Below, one piece after another: positions 1-6,717 of a DNA stretch of 10,925 bases; within the stretch, counting starts at the first letter, position 1; each line of letters starts with the position of its first letter. The notes beneath the pieces were generated by a model, which saw only the letters and a program-made list of their open reading frames with translations, ran no database searches and had not been told where the DNA came from. The position numbers were made by a program, and so were the translations under genes. Source of the stretch: an uncultured Collinsella sp. (GTDB taxonomy: Bacteria; Actinomycetota; Coriobacteriia; Coriobacteriales; Coriobacteriaceae); contig CABRHH010000044.1 of assembly GCA_902470695.1 (NCBI GenBank), positions 1 to 10,925 on the forward strand. Reading direction: 5' to 3'.

Positions 1-1396
1 AGGAAGCGGCTCGGCCTGGCCGTCTAGGCCGGTCCAGGAAAACGTCCGCATCCCCAATTTGCACCATAATGAAACTTCTATTAGCCCCATCACAATTTAG
101 TCCCATAAGAGCTTGCGCGGTGGTTCCTGAGCCGCTAAAGAAGTCAAGAACAATATCCCCGTCGGATACCGCAAAACCCAATAAATACTTAATCAGCTCA
201 ACAGGTTTTGGATTAGAAAAGACATCCTTTTTGAACAGGCTGTAAACATCGTCCGATCCAGTACTATTTGTCCCCCTGGAATCAATGACTGTATTCGTTG
301 TGAAAATACTTCGAGGTTTTTTCCCTTTCGGCATGCGCTGCTTAAATTGCACGGACCACTCACCGTTTTTAGATGGAACAATCCTTACTTCGCCTTTTTC
401 CAGGTCGTGCCTAAACCTCTCCTCTGACCTAAGCCAGCTTATCTTGTTGCCGTCGTCGTCATATTCCAAAACAGTTCCATCAGGGCACTCAATTGGATAG
501 TATTGTTTTCCAGATTTCCTCCGAAAAGTATCCCAATAAAATTTCCCGATTTCGTCCCGATCTTTATAACGCTTTAGATAATCCTCGGAATACTTCGAAA
601 AGAATGCCTGAAGATGTTCCCTAGATTTTGCATACGCAAAGATGTACTCATGCTCTACCGCGATATGTATTGAATCATTTCCGCCACCTTTTTTGTTTTG
701 CCATATCATCTGAGCAATAAAATTCCGGGGGCCAAAAATCTCGTCACATATGCCGCGAACTGTCTTGGACTCAGAATCGTCCATAGAAATAAAAATGACG
801 CCATCATCTTTAAGCAAGTCTTTTGCCAGAAGTAAGCGCGGATACATCATTGAGCACCAATCGGAGTGGAAAGTACCACTTGCCTCACTATTAACTTTGT
901 ATGCCGCATCAAGTAAATTTCCCGCTGCATCGAAAGCAGCGCTGAGGGACAGCTCGTCACTCCTGCCCTGCCTGCTAGAATCAATATAGATTCGATCTTT
1001 CCCCGTGTTATAAGGCGGATCGATGTAAATCATCTTGATCTTGCCGGCGTAGGTCTCGCGCAGGATCTTGAGAGCATCGAGGTTGTCGCCCTCGATGTAG
1101 AGGTTCTCGGTGGTATCCCAGTTCACACTCTCCTCAGGGCATGGGCGCATGGTTTTACTGATGGGGCGAATCGCCTCCGCGCGGGCCCTCTGCTTGCCGG
1201 GCCACGTGAACTGGTAGCGTTCGCGCTTGTCCTCGGCAACATCGCCCACGTGGGCCTTCAGCGCCTCGACATCGATGCTGTGACGAACGTTGCCGTCCTC
1301 GTCCAGCACCTCGGTCACGATATCCGGAAACAACTCCGCCAGCTTAGCGGCATTCTCCACAGCGATATCCGCCGTCTGCAGTGCGACCTTTTCCAT
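1..1396 (-). CDS. Type III-like site-specific DNA methyltransferase (Mod), 3' end beyond window
   Basis: This is probably the modification subunit of a type III-like restriction-modification or related defence system, transferring a methyl group from AdoMet to a base in a specific DNA site. Seen: 465 codons read open to position 1. The catalytic motif DPPYNTG is at residues 126-132, then FHSDW (176-180), a strand ending in DDSE (206-209), a long variable target-recognition region (about 225-400), and the AdoMet-binding motif DFFSGSGTT at 418-426. The order DPPY before FxGxG marks a beta-class enzyme. Typical Mod proteins have 600 or more residues, so the C-terminus is missing at the left edge. 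The start at 1396 has an AAGGGGAG site inside the end of the preceding gene, whose stop lies 3 bases upstream, so translation is probably coupled. Bases 61-1020 are only about 43% G+C against about 60% for 1021-1320. The last 20 or so visible residues no longer resemble the usual Mod sequence after FIMVQ. Confidence 0.9.
   Translation of the reverse strand, partial: MEKVALQTADIAVENAAKLAELFPDIVTEVLDEDGNVRHSIDVEALKAHVGDVAEDKRERYQFTWPGKQRARAEAIRPISKTMRPCPEESVNWDTTENLYIEGDNLDALKILRETYAGKIKMIYIDPPYNTGKDRIYIDSSRQGRSDELSLSAAFDAAGNLLDAAYKVNSEASGTFHSDWCSMMYPRLLLAKDLLKDDGVIFISMDDSESKTVRGICDEIFGPRNFIAQMIWQNKKGGGNDSIHIAVEHEYIFAYAKSREHLQAFFSKYSEDYLKRYKDRDEIGKFYWDTFRRKSGKQYYPIECPDGTVLEYDDDGNKISWLRSEERFRHDLEKGEVRIVPSKNGEWSVQFKQRMPKGKKPRSIFTTNTVIDSRGTNSTGSDDVYSLFKKDVFSNPKPVELIKYLLGFAVSDGDIVLDFFSGSGTTAQALMGLNCDGANRSFIMVQIGDADVFLDRPRRPGRAAS
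45..1018 (-). other. AT-rich, probably exchanged, segment of the methyltransferase gene
   Basis: Counting G+C by 60-base rows gives 418 of 960 (43.5%) for 61-1020, while 1021-1200 is 59% and 1201-1320 is 63%. The change falls within the DPPY codons. Codons in the AT-rich part often end in A or T, unlike those of the helicase and DUF4391 genes. The segment covers the target-recognition domain and the AdoMet-binding motif. The first 45 bases of the window are GC-rich again, which may mark the other junction. This fits recombinational import of a new specificity domain into a resident gene, but alternatives such as amelioration differences cannot be excluded from sequence alone. Confidence 0.6.
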
Positions 1397-1399
1397 TGC

Positions 1400-2014
1400 C
1401 TACTCCCCTTTCAGCACGGAGAGTTCGGCCTTCGCCTGCTTATACGCCTTGAACGCGGCGTTGCGCTTGGAGGGCTGAACCTCCTTTGCGTACTTCCGTT
1501 TAAGACGGACGACTTCCGCCTCTAATTCTGCAATTCGCTTTTCCCGCGCCAAGCGCGCATCCACATCGGCAACGCTCGCATCGCCGAACAGCGCCTGCGC
1601 GCATAGGCTCTCCCACACCTCAGCAAGGGTTGCTCCCGCCAAAGCGATGGTAAGCTCATCTTCGGCAATCCGTCGTACACCCACGCGCAAGCGCCCACGC
1701 ACGACGGCAAGCTGCGCCATGCCATCGTGGCAGCACACCATGAGCAGCTTGCGCGGCACCACCTGCGCGATGGCGGCAAGCGCCCGCTCGGGCACCTCGC
1801 TCGTTTTGAGATCCACGCGCAGGACGGATATTTCCTCGATGCCGTCCGCCGCGGGGATGTCGCAGGCAGACTCCTTGATAGCTGCCACCACGCACAGCGA
1901 TTCGATGCCGCCCACGAACTCGTCCTTCACGGGAGCCGAGAGCGTGAGCCGCTGGTAAAACGCGTTTTTGTGCAATGGCTGATGCACGCACACGGTGCTG
2001 GGTAGACCGAACAT
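1400..2014 (-). CDS. DUF4391 domain-containing protein
   Basis: The 204-residue product matches what I recall of the DUF4391 family: it opens with MFGLP, has an N-terminal segment with KNAFYQRL (16-23), then an alpha/beta body with a conserved-looking pattern (EISVLRVDLK 61-70, VVPRKLLMV 85-93), and ends in a charged coiled coil (about 155-200) rich in E, K and R. No catalytic motif can be seen and the molecular function is unknown to me. These proteins occur next to helicases and Mod-type methyltransferases, so a role as an adaptor or accessory subunit of the same complex is an inference. Its ATG directly follows the helicase stop (TAG then ATG with no base between), with GGTGAGG inside the helicase end as a possible ribosome site, and the methyltransferase starts 3 bases after its stop. 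The three genes are thus a tightly coupled operon. No membrane segment or signal peptide is seen. Confidence 0.8.
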   Translation of the reverse strand: MFGLPSTVCVHQPLHKNAFYQRLTLSAPVKDEFVGGIESLCVVAAIKESACDIPAADGIEEISVLRVDLKTSEVPERALAAIAQVVPRKLLMVCCHDGMAQLAVVRGRLRVGVRRIAEDELTIALAGATLAEVWESLCAQALFGDASVADVDARLAREKRIAELEAEVVRLKRKYAKEVQPSKRNAAFKAYKQAKAELSVLKGE

Positions 2015-5000
2015 CTACCTCACCACCAGAAAGCACACGAGCTCGAAATCGTCGAGCCCCGCCACGTCGTTTTCCAAAAAGCTCGTGGTGCCGGAGCTGA
2101 AAAAGCTATCTACATCAGCCTCGCGCTTCTCGTCCACCATAGAAAGCACGGCGGCATCGAGCAGCTCGGAGGCGTGCGTCATATTGCGCCCGTCGCGGGT
2201 GGCACGATTGTAGGCGCGGCACAGTGCCGCATCCGGCTCGGACTTCCCACGGCACAGGCGCCGCATGACGTCGAGCGTTTCCTTGGGCTCGAGGTAGCCG
2301 TGGAGCACCTCGCCTGAATCTGCCACGTACACCAGGTAGAACGGGTGCACCGGATTCTGGACGGCGGCATCGAGCTCCTGGCTCACGTTGCGCAGCACAA
2401 AGATGATACCGGGCTGCTCGCCCGCCACTACGGCGTTGATGCCCGAAGGCACACGCTCGATATCCGGGTTGGCCTCGTGATACGCCACGAGGTCCATGCG
2501 GAAGTCGTTGAGACCGAGGTCCGTGATGGACACGCCGCCCGAGACGTCCTCTAGGTCAACCACCTCGCTTTGCATCTGCTCAAGCTGCGCCCTACGGTAT
2601 TCAAGATCGCCCTTCTCGTTCTCGTTGAGGTAGTCGTCATCACCCGTGGAGGTGGCCACGGTGATGTGCATACGGTTCTCAACGCGCTCCTTGAGGTTGA
2701 GGTACTTGTCGAGCTCGACGTTGGGCCAGAAGTTGACCAGCTGGATGCGTGTGTTCTTGGATCCGATGCGGTCCACGCGCCCAAAACGCTGCACCACGCG
2801 CACCGGGTTCCAATGGATATCGAAGTTGATGAGGAAATCGCAGTCCTGCAGGTTCTGACCCTCGGAAATGCAATCCGTGGCAATCAGGACATCGATGTCC
2901 TTGCCCGCCAGGCGCGGATATACCTTGTCGCGCTCCTTGGAAACCGGGCTGAAGCACGTGAGGATCTCCGAGAGGTCGCCGCGCACGCCTGCGACCGTGG
3001 TCTTGCTGCCCGCGGCACCCGTGACCTCCGCCATGCCGAGACCCAGCTCATCCACCACGAGCGGCCGCAGCTGCTCGTAGAGGTAATGCGCAGTATCGGC
3101 AAACGCCGTGAAGACGATGACCTTGGCGTTGCCGGGGTTGATGGGATGCGTGACCTTGTCCGCAATGACGCGCTTGAGCTCGGTGAGCTTGGCGTCGTGC
3201 ACAGGGTCGATATCGCCTATGAGGCGGAGCAGGTCCTCAACCAGGAAGGCGTCGGAGCGGATGTCGCGCTCCCACGAAACCCAGTCCATGTCCCGCAGGT
3301 CATAGCGGGCCTTCTTGCCCACCATGAACTCGGACGCCTCTTCGTCGTCCGCATCGTAATCGAAGCCGTTGGCATCCTCCAACAAGGCGCCGGGCACAGA
3401 CAGGCCGCTTGCGCGGAATTGCTCAATCGCATCGAGCGTGTGCTCCATGTGCGACAACACGCGCTCGAGCGTGAGGCGGAAGGAGGCGACGGAGCTCTCC
3501 AGGCGCTTGAGCAGGTTCGCCGCCATGAGGCGCTGCACGCCCTTCTCGCGGCCCGCGACGGAGACGTTGCCCTCGCCATCGTCGTACTTCCAGACCTTGC
3601 TGGGCTGAACGTACTTGATGGGCACGTAGATGAACAGCTCGAGGCTGTTCAGGCGCTCCGCGATAGCATCATAGGTTGCGTCCGACGGTACCGTGGAGAG
3701 GTCCGGACGCAGGCTGATGGGCTTGCTGCGCTCGGGGAAGGGGCCAATAGCCGCAGCATCGTAGTAGCGCTGGATATGCTTGCGCGAGCGCGCGACCGTG
3801 ACCTGATCGAGTACGCGGAAGAAGTCGAAATCGAGCGCCCGCGTGAGCGCCTCGGTAGTGCGCTCCTCGGCCGGGAGCTCCGACCACTGCTTGAACACGC
3901 CCTGCGCACGGCGGAACACGTCCTCGACATTGGACTCCAAGCCCACGCGCTCGGACCACGCCTGCGGGTCGCCCTGATAGGCCAGGGCAAGCTGATTGCG
4001 CAGGTCGCGGAACCGATTGTTGACCGGTGTGGCCGAGAGCATGAGCACCTTGGTGGGCACGCCGTCTTTGACCACATAATTGAGCAGGCGCTCGTAGCGA
4101 TTCTCGCTGCGCTCCTCGCCATCGCGCGCCGCACGGGAACTGTCCGCACCATTGCGGAAGTTGTGAGACTCGTCGATGACGACCAGGTCGTAAGCACCCC
4201 AGTTGATGGTCTCCAGATCGAGGCCAGTGACAGACGTGCCGCGCTTGCGCGAGAGATCCGTGTGGTACAGGACATCGTAACGCAGGCGGTCGGCCGCAAT
4301 GGGGTTGTTTCGCTGGTTGTTGCGGTAGGTAAGCCAGTTGTCGCCAAGCTTTTTAGGGCAGAGCACGAGCACGTTGCGATTGAGGCTCTCGTAGTACTTC
4401 ACCACGGCAAGCGCGGTGAACGTCTTACCCAAGCCGACCGAGTCGGCCAGAATGCACCCATTGTACGTTTGCAGCTTATTGATGATCGCCAATACGGCGT
4501 CGCGCTGGAAGTCGTACAGCAGGTTCCAGATCTTGCTCTCGCGAAAACCCGAACCGTCCTTGGGCAACTCGTCTGCCGTGATATCGTCCAGGAACTCATG
4601 GAAGATGCGGTACAGCGCCGCGTAATACACGAGCTCGGGCGGGTTCTCGCGATACATCTGCGCGATGTTGTCCACCACAGCATCCGTCACATCGTCCAAT
4701 TCGGGCGAGTTCCACGCCTGCTCGAAGGTGGCCAGCAGTCCGCGCGAGGTGGCGGTGTCCTGACGACAGATCACGTTGTACGCACCGGGCCCGCCCGATG
4801 CGCCGGACGCATTCGCGCATCCAAGCTCCACCGTGGTGAAGCCGTTCATGGGAAGATACGAGCAAGCGTCCTCGCCCGTATCGACAGAGAGGGCCGGCGG
4901 CAGGGTCGCGTTCCCCGTAAAGGATTTGAAGGTCGCCTTGCGGCGCACCCAATCGGCGCACTCGACCGCGATGGCCTTTTGCGCCAGCTTGTTTTTGAGG

Positions 5001-5275
5001 CGAATCTCGAACTCGGTACCGCCCACGCCGCGCTCGCGGGAAAGACGCGGAATGTAGAACTCGCGTTGCTCTTTTTTAGCGCGCTCGGCAAGAAACGCCG
5101 GCGAGGTGAATATGAACCTGAAACCCTCCACGCCCTCGAGCTGTTCGGCGAGCTCGCGGTAGGCGTACATAGAGAAGACCGACGCGGCGACCGAGACCAC
5201 GCTGTCCGCGCGCATCTCGCGCACGAGGTCGTCCTTGAGGATGGCGGTTCGGTTGTCGAAAAAGGCGGGTTGCAT
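2015..5275 (-). CDS. Large SF2/SNF2-like helicase of a defence operon
   Basis: The 1086-residue protein is an ATP-driven DNA translocase or helicase. An N-terminal domain of about 230 residues resembles the degenerate phospholipase-D-like domain found in this family (FRFIFTSP at 52-59, EFYIPRLSRE at 72-81), but it has no HKD motif, and no histidine at all before residue 226. Then come the SF2 motifs: FQRDA (256-260), Walker A DSVGLGKT (278-285), DESH (368-371), SAT (414-416), motif V near ATDCISEGQNLQDC (799-812) and motif VI QRFGRVDRIG (829-838). A charged insert of about 200 residues (roughly 500-710) separates the two RecA lobes. The C-terminal 220 residues have no motif I recognise. The start at 5275 is the first ATG after an in-frame TAG two codons upstream, but has only a weak purine stretch, so its translation may depend on the leader ORF. 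No nuclease motif is seen. It probably works with the DUF4391 protein and the methyltransferase. The DISARM helicases were considered, but the domain set differs. Confidence 0.88.
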   Translation of the reverse strand: MQPAFFDNRTAILKDDLVREMRADSVVSVAASVFSMYAYRELAEQLEGVEGFRFIFTSPAFLAERAKKEQREFYIPRLSRERGVGGTEFEIRLKNKLAQKAIAVECADWVRRKATFKSFTGNATLPPALSVDTGEDACSYLPMNGFTTVELGCANASGASGGPGAYNVICRQDTATSRGLLATFEQAWNSPELDDVTDAVVDNIAQMYRENPPELVYYAALYRIFHEFLDDITADELPKDGSGFRESKIWNLLYDFQRDAVLAIINKLQTYNGCILADSVGLGKTFTALAVVKYYESLNRNVLVLCPKKLGDNWLTYRNNQRNNPIAADRLRYDVLYHTDLSRKRGTSVTGLDLETINWGAYDLVVIDESHNFRNGADSSRAARDGEERSENRYERLLNYVVKDGVPTKVLMLSATPVNNRFRDLRNQLALAYQGDPQAWSERVGLESNVEDVFRRAQGVFKQWSELPAEERTTEALTRALDFDFFRVLDQVTVARSRKHIQRYYDAAAIGPFPERSKPISLRPDLSTVPSDATYDAIAERLNSLELFIYVPIKYVQPSKVWKYDDGEGNVSVAGREKGVQRLMAANLLKRLESSVASFRLTLERVLSHMEHTLDAIEQFRASGLSVPGALLEDANGFDYDADDEEASEFMVGKKARYDLRDMDWVSWERDIRSDAFLVEDLLRLIGDIDPVHDAKLTELKRVIADKVTHPINPGNAKVIVFTAFADTAHYLYEQLRPLVVDELGLGMAEVTGAAGSKTTVAGVRGDLSEILTCFSPVSKERDKVYPRLAGKDIDVLIATDCISEGQNLQDCDFLINFDIHWNPVRVVQRFGRVDRIGSKNTRIQLVNFWPNVELDKYLNLKERVENRMHITVATSTGDDDYLNENEKGDLEYRRAQLEQMQSEVVDLEDVSGGVSITDLGLNDFRMDLVAYHEANPDIERVPSGINAVVAGEQPGIIFVLRNVSQELDAAVQNPVHPFYLVYVADSGEVLHGYLEPKETLDVMRRLCRGKSEPDAALCRAYNRATRDGRNMTHASELLDAAVLSMVDEKREADVDSFFSSGTTSFLENDVAGLDDFELVCFLVVR

Positions 5276-5292
5276 GGTCTACAGCACCGCCC

Positions 5293-5330
5293 GCATGCCG
5301 CAGACGGGCATGCTCTGCACGCATCGTGCA
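5293..5330 (-). promoter_or_regulatory. Two short hairpins in the leader of the helicase operon
   Basis: On the minus strand TGCACG-ATG-CGTGCA (5330-5316) forms a perfect 6-bp stem, and GCATGCC pairs with GGCATGC (5313-5293) over a 7-base loop. They lie between the end of the short leader ORF and the helicase ATG. They could limit access of ribosomes to the helicase start unless a translating ribosome opens them. Neither is followed by a T tract, so they are not terminators. Confidence 0.45.
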
Positions 5331-5357
5331 CAGATTACGCGGGAGAGGCCCCTAGTT

Positions 5358-5399
5358 TTAGATGCCCCCCCCCCCGAACATATATTCGGGGTTCAGCAT
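5358..5399 (-). CDS. Leader ORF across a poly-G tract, upstream of the helicase gene
   Basis: An ATG at 5399-5397 follows AAGGAG with a 6-base spacer, the best ribosome site in this operon. As sequenced it reads MLNPEYMFGGGGI and stops (TAA) at 5358. The G codons come from a run of 11 G. With one G fewer the frame would run to 39 codons and stop with TAG at 5281-5279, 3 bases before the helicase ATG. With one G more it would run 21 codons and stop at 5335. The peptide itself resembles nothing I can name. It probably matters as a translation control element rather than as a protein. Too short to be certain that it is translated. Confidence 0.55.
   Translation of the reverse strand: MLNPEYMFGGGGI
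5365..5375. repeat. Homopolymer of 11 C (11 G on the coding strand)
   Basis: Eleven consecutive C bases on the plus strand lie inside the leader ORF of the helicase operon. Four of these bases also form the 3' arm of a hairpin. Mononucleotide G/C tracts of this length are classic slippage sites in phase-variable genes. The length is also the kind of feature that sequencing can misread by one base. Confidence 0.85.
5372..5391 (-). promoter_or_regulatory. Hairpin CCCCGAA/TTCGGGG next to the poly-G tract
   Basis: A perfect 7-bp inverted repeat with a TATATG loop sits at the 5' side of the G run, inside the leader ORF. Its 3' arm is the start of the tract, so it could register differently with tract length and may promote slippage. 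No T tract follows on either strand. Confidence 0.5.
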
Positions 5400-5435
5400 G
5401 AATCGCTCCTTGCATACGAAACGTACACCACGCCA

Positions 5436-5464
5436 ATTGTATAGCACCTTGTGCGGACAATAAA
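5436..5464 (-). promoter_or_regulatory. Predicted promoter of the helicase/DUF4391/methyltransferase operon
   Basis: On the minus strand TGC-TATACA (5446-5438) is an extended -10 element, overlapping TACAAT (5441-5436). TTTATT at 5464-5459 stands 17 bases upstream of TACAAT as a weak -35. A start near 5430 would give a leader of about 30 bases before the leader ORF. The -35 overlaps the T tract of the preceding terminator. Confidence 0.55.
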
Positions 5465-5510
5465 CGGCGCACGGCCGCATTGCGGCGTGTTCGGCCCGCG
5501 CAGGCGCCGT
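5461..5510 (-). terminator. Intrinsic terminator of the RF-1-domain gene
   Basis: ACGGCGC (5510-5504) pairs with GCGCCGT (5470-5464). A further inner stem GGCCG/CGGCC can form within the loop. On the minus strand the stem is followed by TTTATTGT, and it begins 15 bases after the stop codon of the preceding gene. The long, imperfect loop region lowers certainty. Confidence 0.6.
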
Positions 5511-5525
5511 GCGGGCGGTGGCCGA

Positions 5526-6092
5526 TCAGTCGTCCAGCCGGGGATTCCGGCGCAGCTCCTTCACCTGTGAGCGATGGCGTTTGTTCGCCAGACGGCGTGC
5601 TTTTGCGGCTTTGCTCGGCTTGGTGGCCACGCGCTTTTTGGGCGGCGTTGCCCGGCGCGCGAATTCGGCACGCAGCTTGCGCAGGCAGCTGGCGCGATTC
5701 TGGAACTGGCTGCGGCTCTCGCGCGACACCACCACGATGCCCGTGGGTTCATGCACCATCCGCACCGCCGAATCCGTGGTGTTCACGCCCTGCCCGCCGG
5801 GCCCCGTGGCGCGAAACGCCTGTACCTGGCAGTCGCGCGCGATTTCCTCGACCGTCTGCCGTGCGAAGCGCGCGAAGTCGCGATGCGTCAGTCGCTCGTG
5901 TGGTGTCTCCTGGCCACGCGGCACCTCGCGCCCGCTCGCATGCCCTGAATGCACCGGCGCCCCTGCACCCGCCGCAGCCGCGCGCATGCCCGCCGCGTTT
6001 GAACGCGCAGCGCAGCTCCTCGTCCGCCCCGCCGCGCGAGCCTCTTCGCGGTCGCCCGGCCCATCCGGATGCAGCATCGTCATATCTTCCAT
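5526..6092 (-). CDS. RF-1-domain protein with GGQ motif, probable ribosome-rescue peptidyl-tRNA hydrolase (ArfB-like)
   Basis: The protein probably hydrolyses peptidyl-tRNA on stalled ribosomes. Residues 65-188 form the recognised part: an RF-1 domain with GPGGQGVNTTDSAVR (97-111, GGQ at 99-101), then a basic tail (about 152-182: KKR, TKPSKAAKARRL, KRHRSQVK) like that of ArfB, which enters the mRNA channel. The codon-recognition domains of release factors are absent. The first 60 or so residues are a low-complexity Ala/Gly/Arg-rich stretch not expected in the family, so the true start may be further in, though no better ATG with a ribosome site is evident. I chose 6092 because GGGGGA lies 5 bases upstream. 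The open frame continues to an ATG at 6173 without a clear site. Flanked by terminators on both sides, it is probably a single-gene unit, unrelated to its neighbours. A PrfH-type factor is a less likely alternative. Confidence 0.8.
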   Translation of the reverse strand: MEDMTMLHPDGPGDREEARAAGRTRSCAARSNAAGMRAAAAGAGAPVHSGHASGREVPRGQETPHERLTHRDFARFARQTVEEIARDCQVQAFRATGPGGQGVNTTDSAVRMVHEPTGIVVVSRESRSQFQNRASCLRKLRAEFARRATPPKKRVATKPSKAAKARRLANKRHRSQVKELRRNPRLDD

Positions 6093-6200
6093 GGCAGTCC
6101 CCCATCTCGCTCTTGCAAGCAAGCGTACCCCACAACGCATCCGCGTAACCACCTCGCCGCCGCACATCACCACCCGTCACCGCCCGTCGCCGCCGCATGC
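6093..6200 (-). other. Upstream region of the RF-1-domain gene, no clear promoter
   Basis: This short GC-rich stretch holds G-rich GGTGA-like low-complexity sequence on the minus strand and the GGGGGA site before 6092. I see no convincing -10/-35 pair. The terminator upstream of it implies that a promoter should exist here. Confidence 0.4.
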
Positions 6201-6239
6201 AAAACGGCGAGGCCGCCCTCTCCCGGACAACCTCGCCGT
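6201..6239 (-). terminator. Intrinsic terminator of the sugar-phosphate operon
   Basis: On the minus strand ACGGCGAGG (6239-6231) pairs perfectly over 9 bp with CCTCGCCGT (6212-6204), and the stem runs straight into a TTTT tract. It lies 22 bases after the stop codon of the PTS EIIA gene. Confidence 0.8.
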
Positions 6240-6261
6240 ATCACCTATCCGATATGCCCCA

Positions 6262-6708
6262 TTACATGCCGGCGTTGATGAGCTCCGCGATCTCGGCAGG
6301 GTCCTGCGAGGCGCGCAGCTGCGCCCGCACGCCCTCGTCCATCAACATCACCGCCGCGCGGGACAGCAGCTTGAGATGCGTGGTCCCCGCCTCGCCCGCC
6401 GGCACGAACAGCGCCAGGGCGATGTCGACCGGCTTGTTGTCGAACGACGGCCACGTCACCGGCTCGGCGAGCTTGAGCACGCACGCGCCGGCCTGCTGGA
6501 TGGCATCGGACTTGGCATGCGGCACGGCAAAGCCGTCCTGCAGCCCCGTCTCGGCCTCGGCCTCGCGCGCCATGAAGGCCGCGTACACCGCGTCGGCATC
6601 CTCGGCAAACCCCAGATCGGCGGCGCGCTGCGCCAGGTAACGCAGGGCCTCCTCGCGCGACGCCGCCGCGAAGCCAACCGTCACCTGATCAGGTGCTATA
6701 AAACCCAT
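6262..6708 (-). CDS. PTS sugar transporter subunit EIIA (fructose/mannitol/galactitol type)
   Basis: This cytoplasmic phosphocarrier takes phosphate from HPr on a histidine and passes it to an EIIB for sugar uptake with phosphorylation. Seen: 148 residues, the usual size for a stand-alone EIIA of the PTS_EIIA_2 family, with the active-site signature FAVPHAKSDAI (60-70) and the phosphorylated histidine expected at H64. The body also shows PVDIALALFVPAGEAGTTHLKLLS, typical of the family. The start at 6708 has AAGGGGG, which includes the stop codon region of the transketolase gene 9 bases upstream. EIIB and EIIC are not in the window and may lie beyond the right edge. The linked GatZ-like gene makes a galactitol-type EIIA (GatA) possible, but substrate cannot be read from the sequence. 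Confidence 0.88.
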   Translation of the reverse strand: MGFIAPDQVTVGFAAASREEALRYLAQRAADLGFAEDADAVYAAFMAREAEAETGLQDGFAVPHAKSDAIQQAGACVLKLAEPVTWPSFDNKPVDIALALFVPAGEAGTTHLKLLSRAAVMLMDEGVRAQLRASQDPAEIAELINAGM

Positions 6709-6717
6709 CGTACCCCC

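Noticed and set aside
5372..5391. The CCCCGAA/TTCGGGG hairpin as a terminator
   Set aside because: Neither strand has a T tract after it and it lies inside the proposed leader ORF.
2570..5401. A 943-codon open frame on the plus strand opposite the helicase
   Set aside because: It mirrors the helicase gene, has no recognisable motif and is explained by the lack of stops opposite G/C-ending codons.
6093..6173. Earlier start of the RF-1-domain gene at 6173
   Set aside because: No ribosome site is seen there, while GGGGGA precedes the ATG at 6092, and the extra residues add nothing recognisable.
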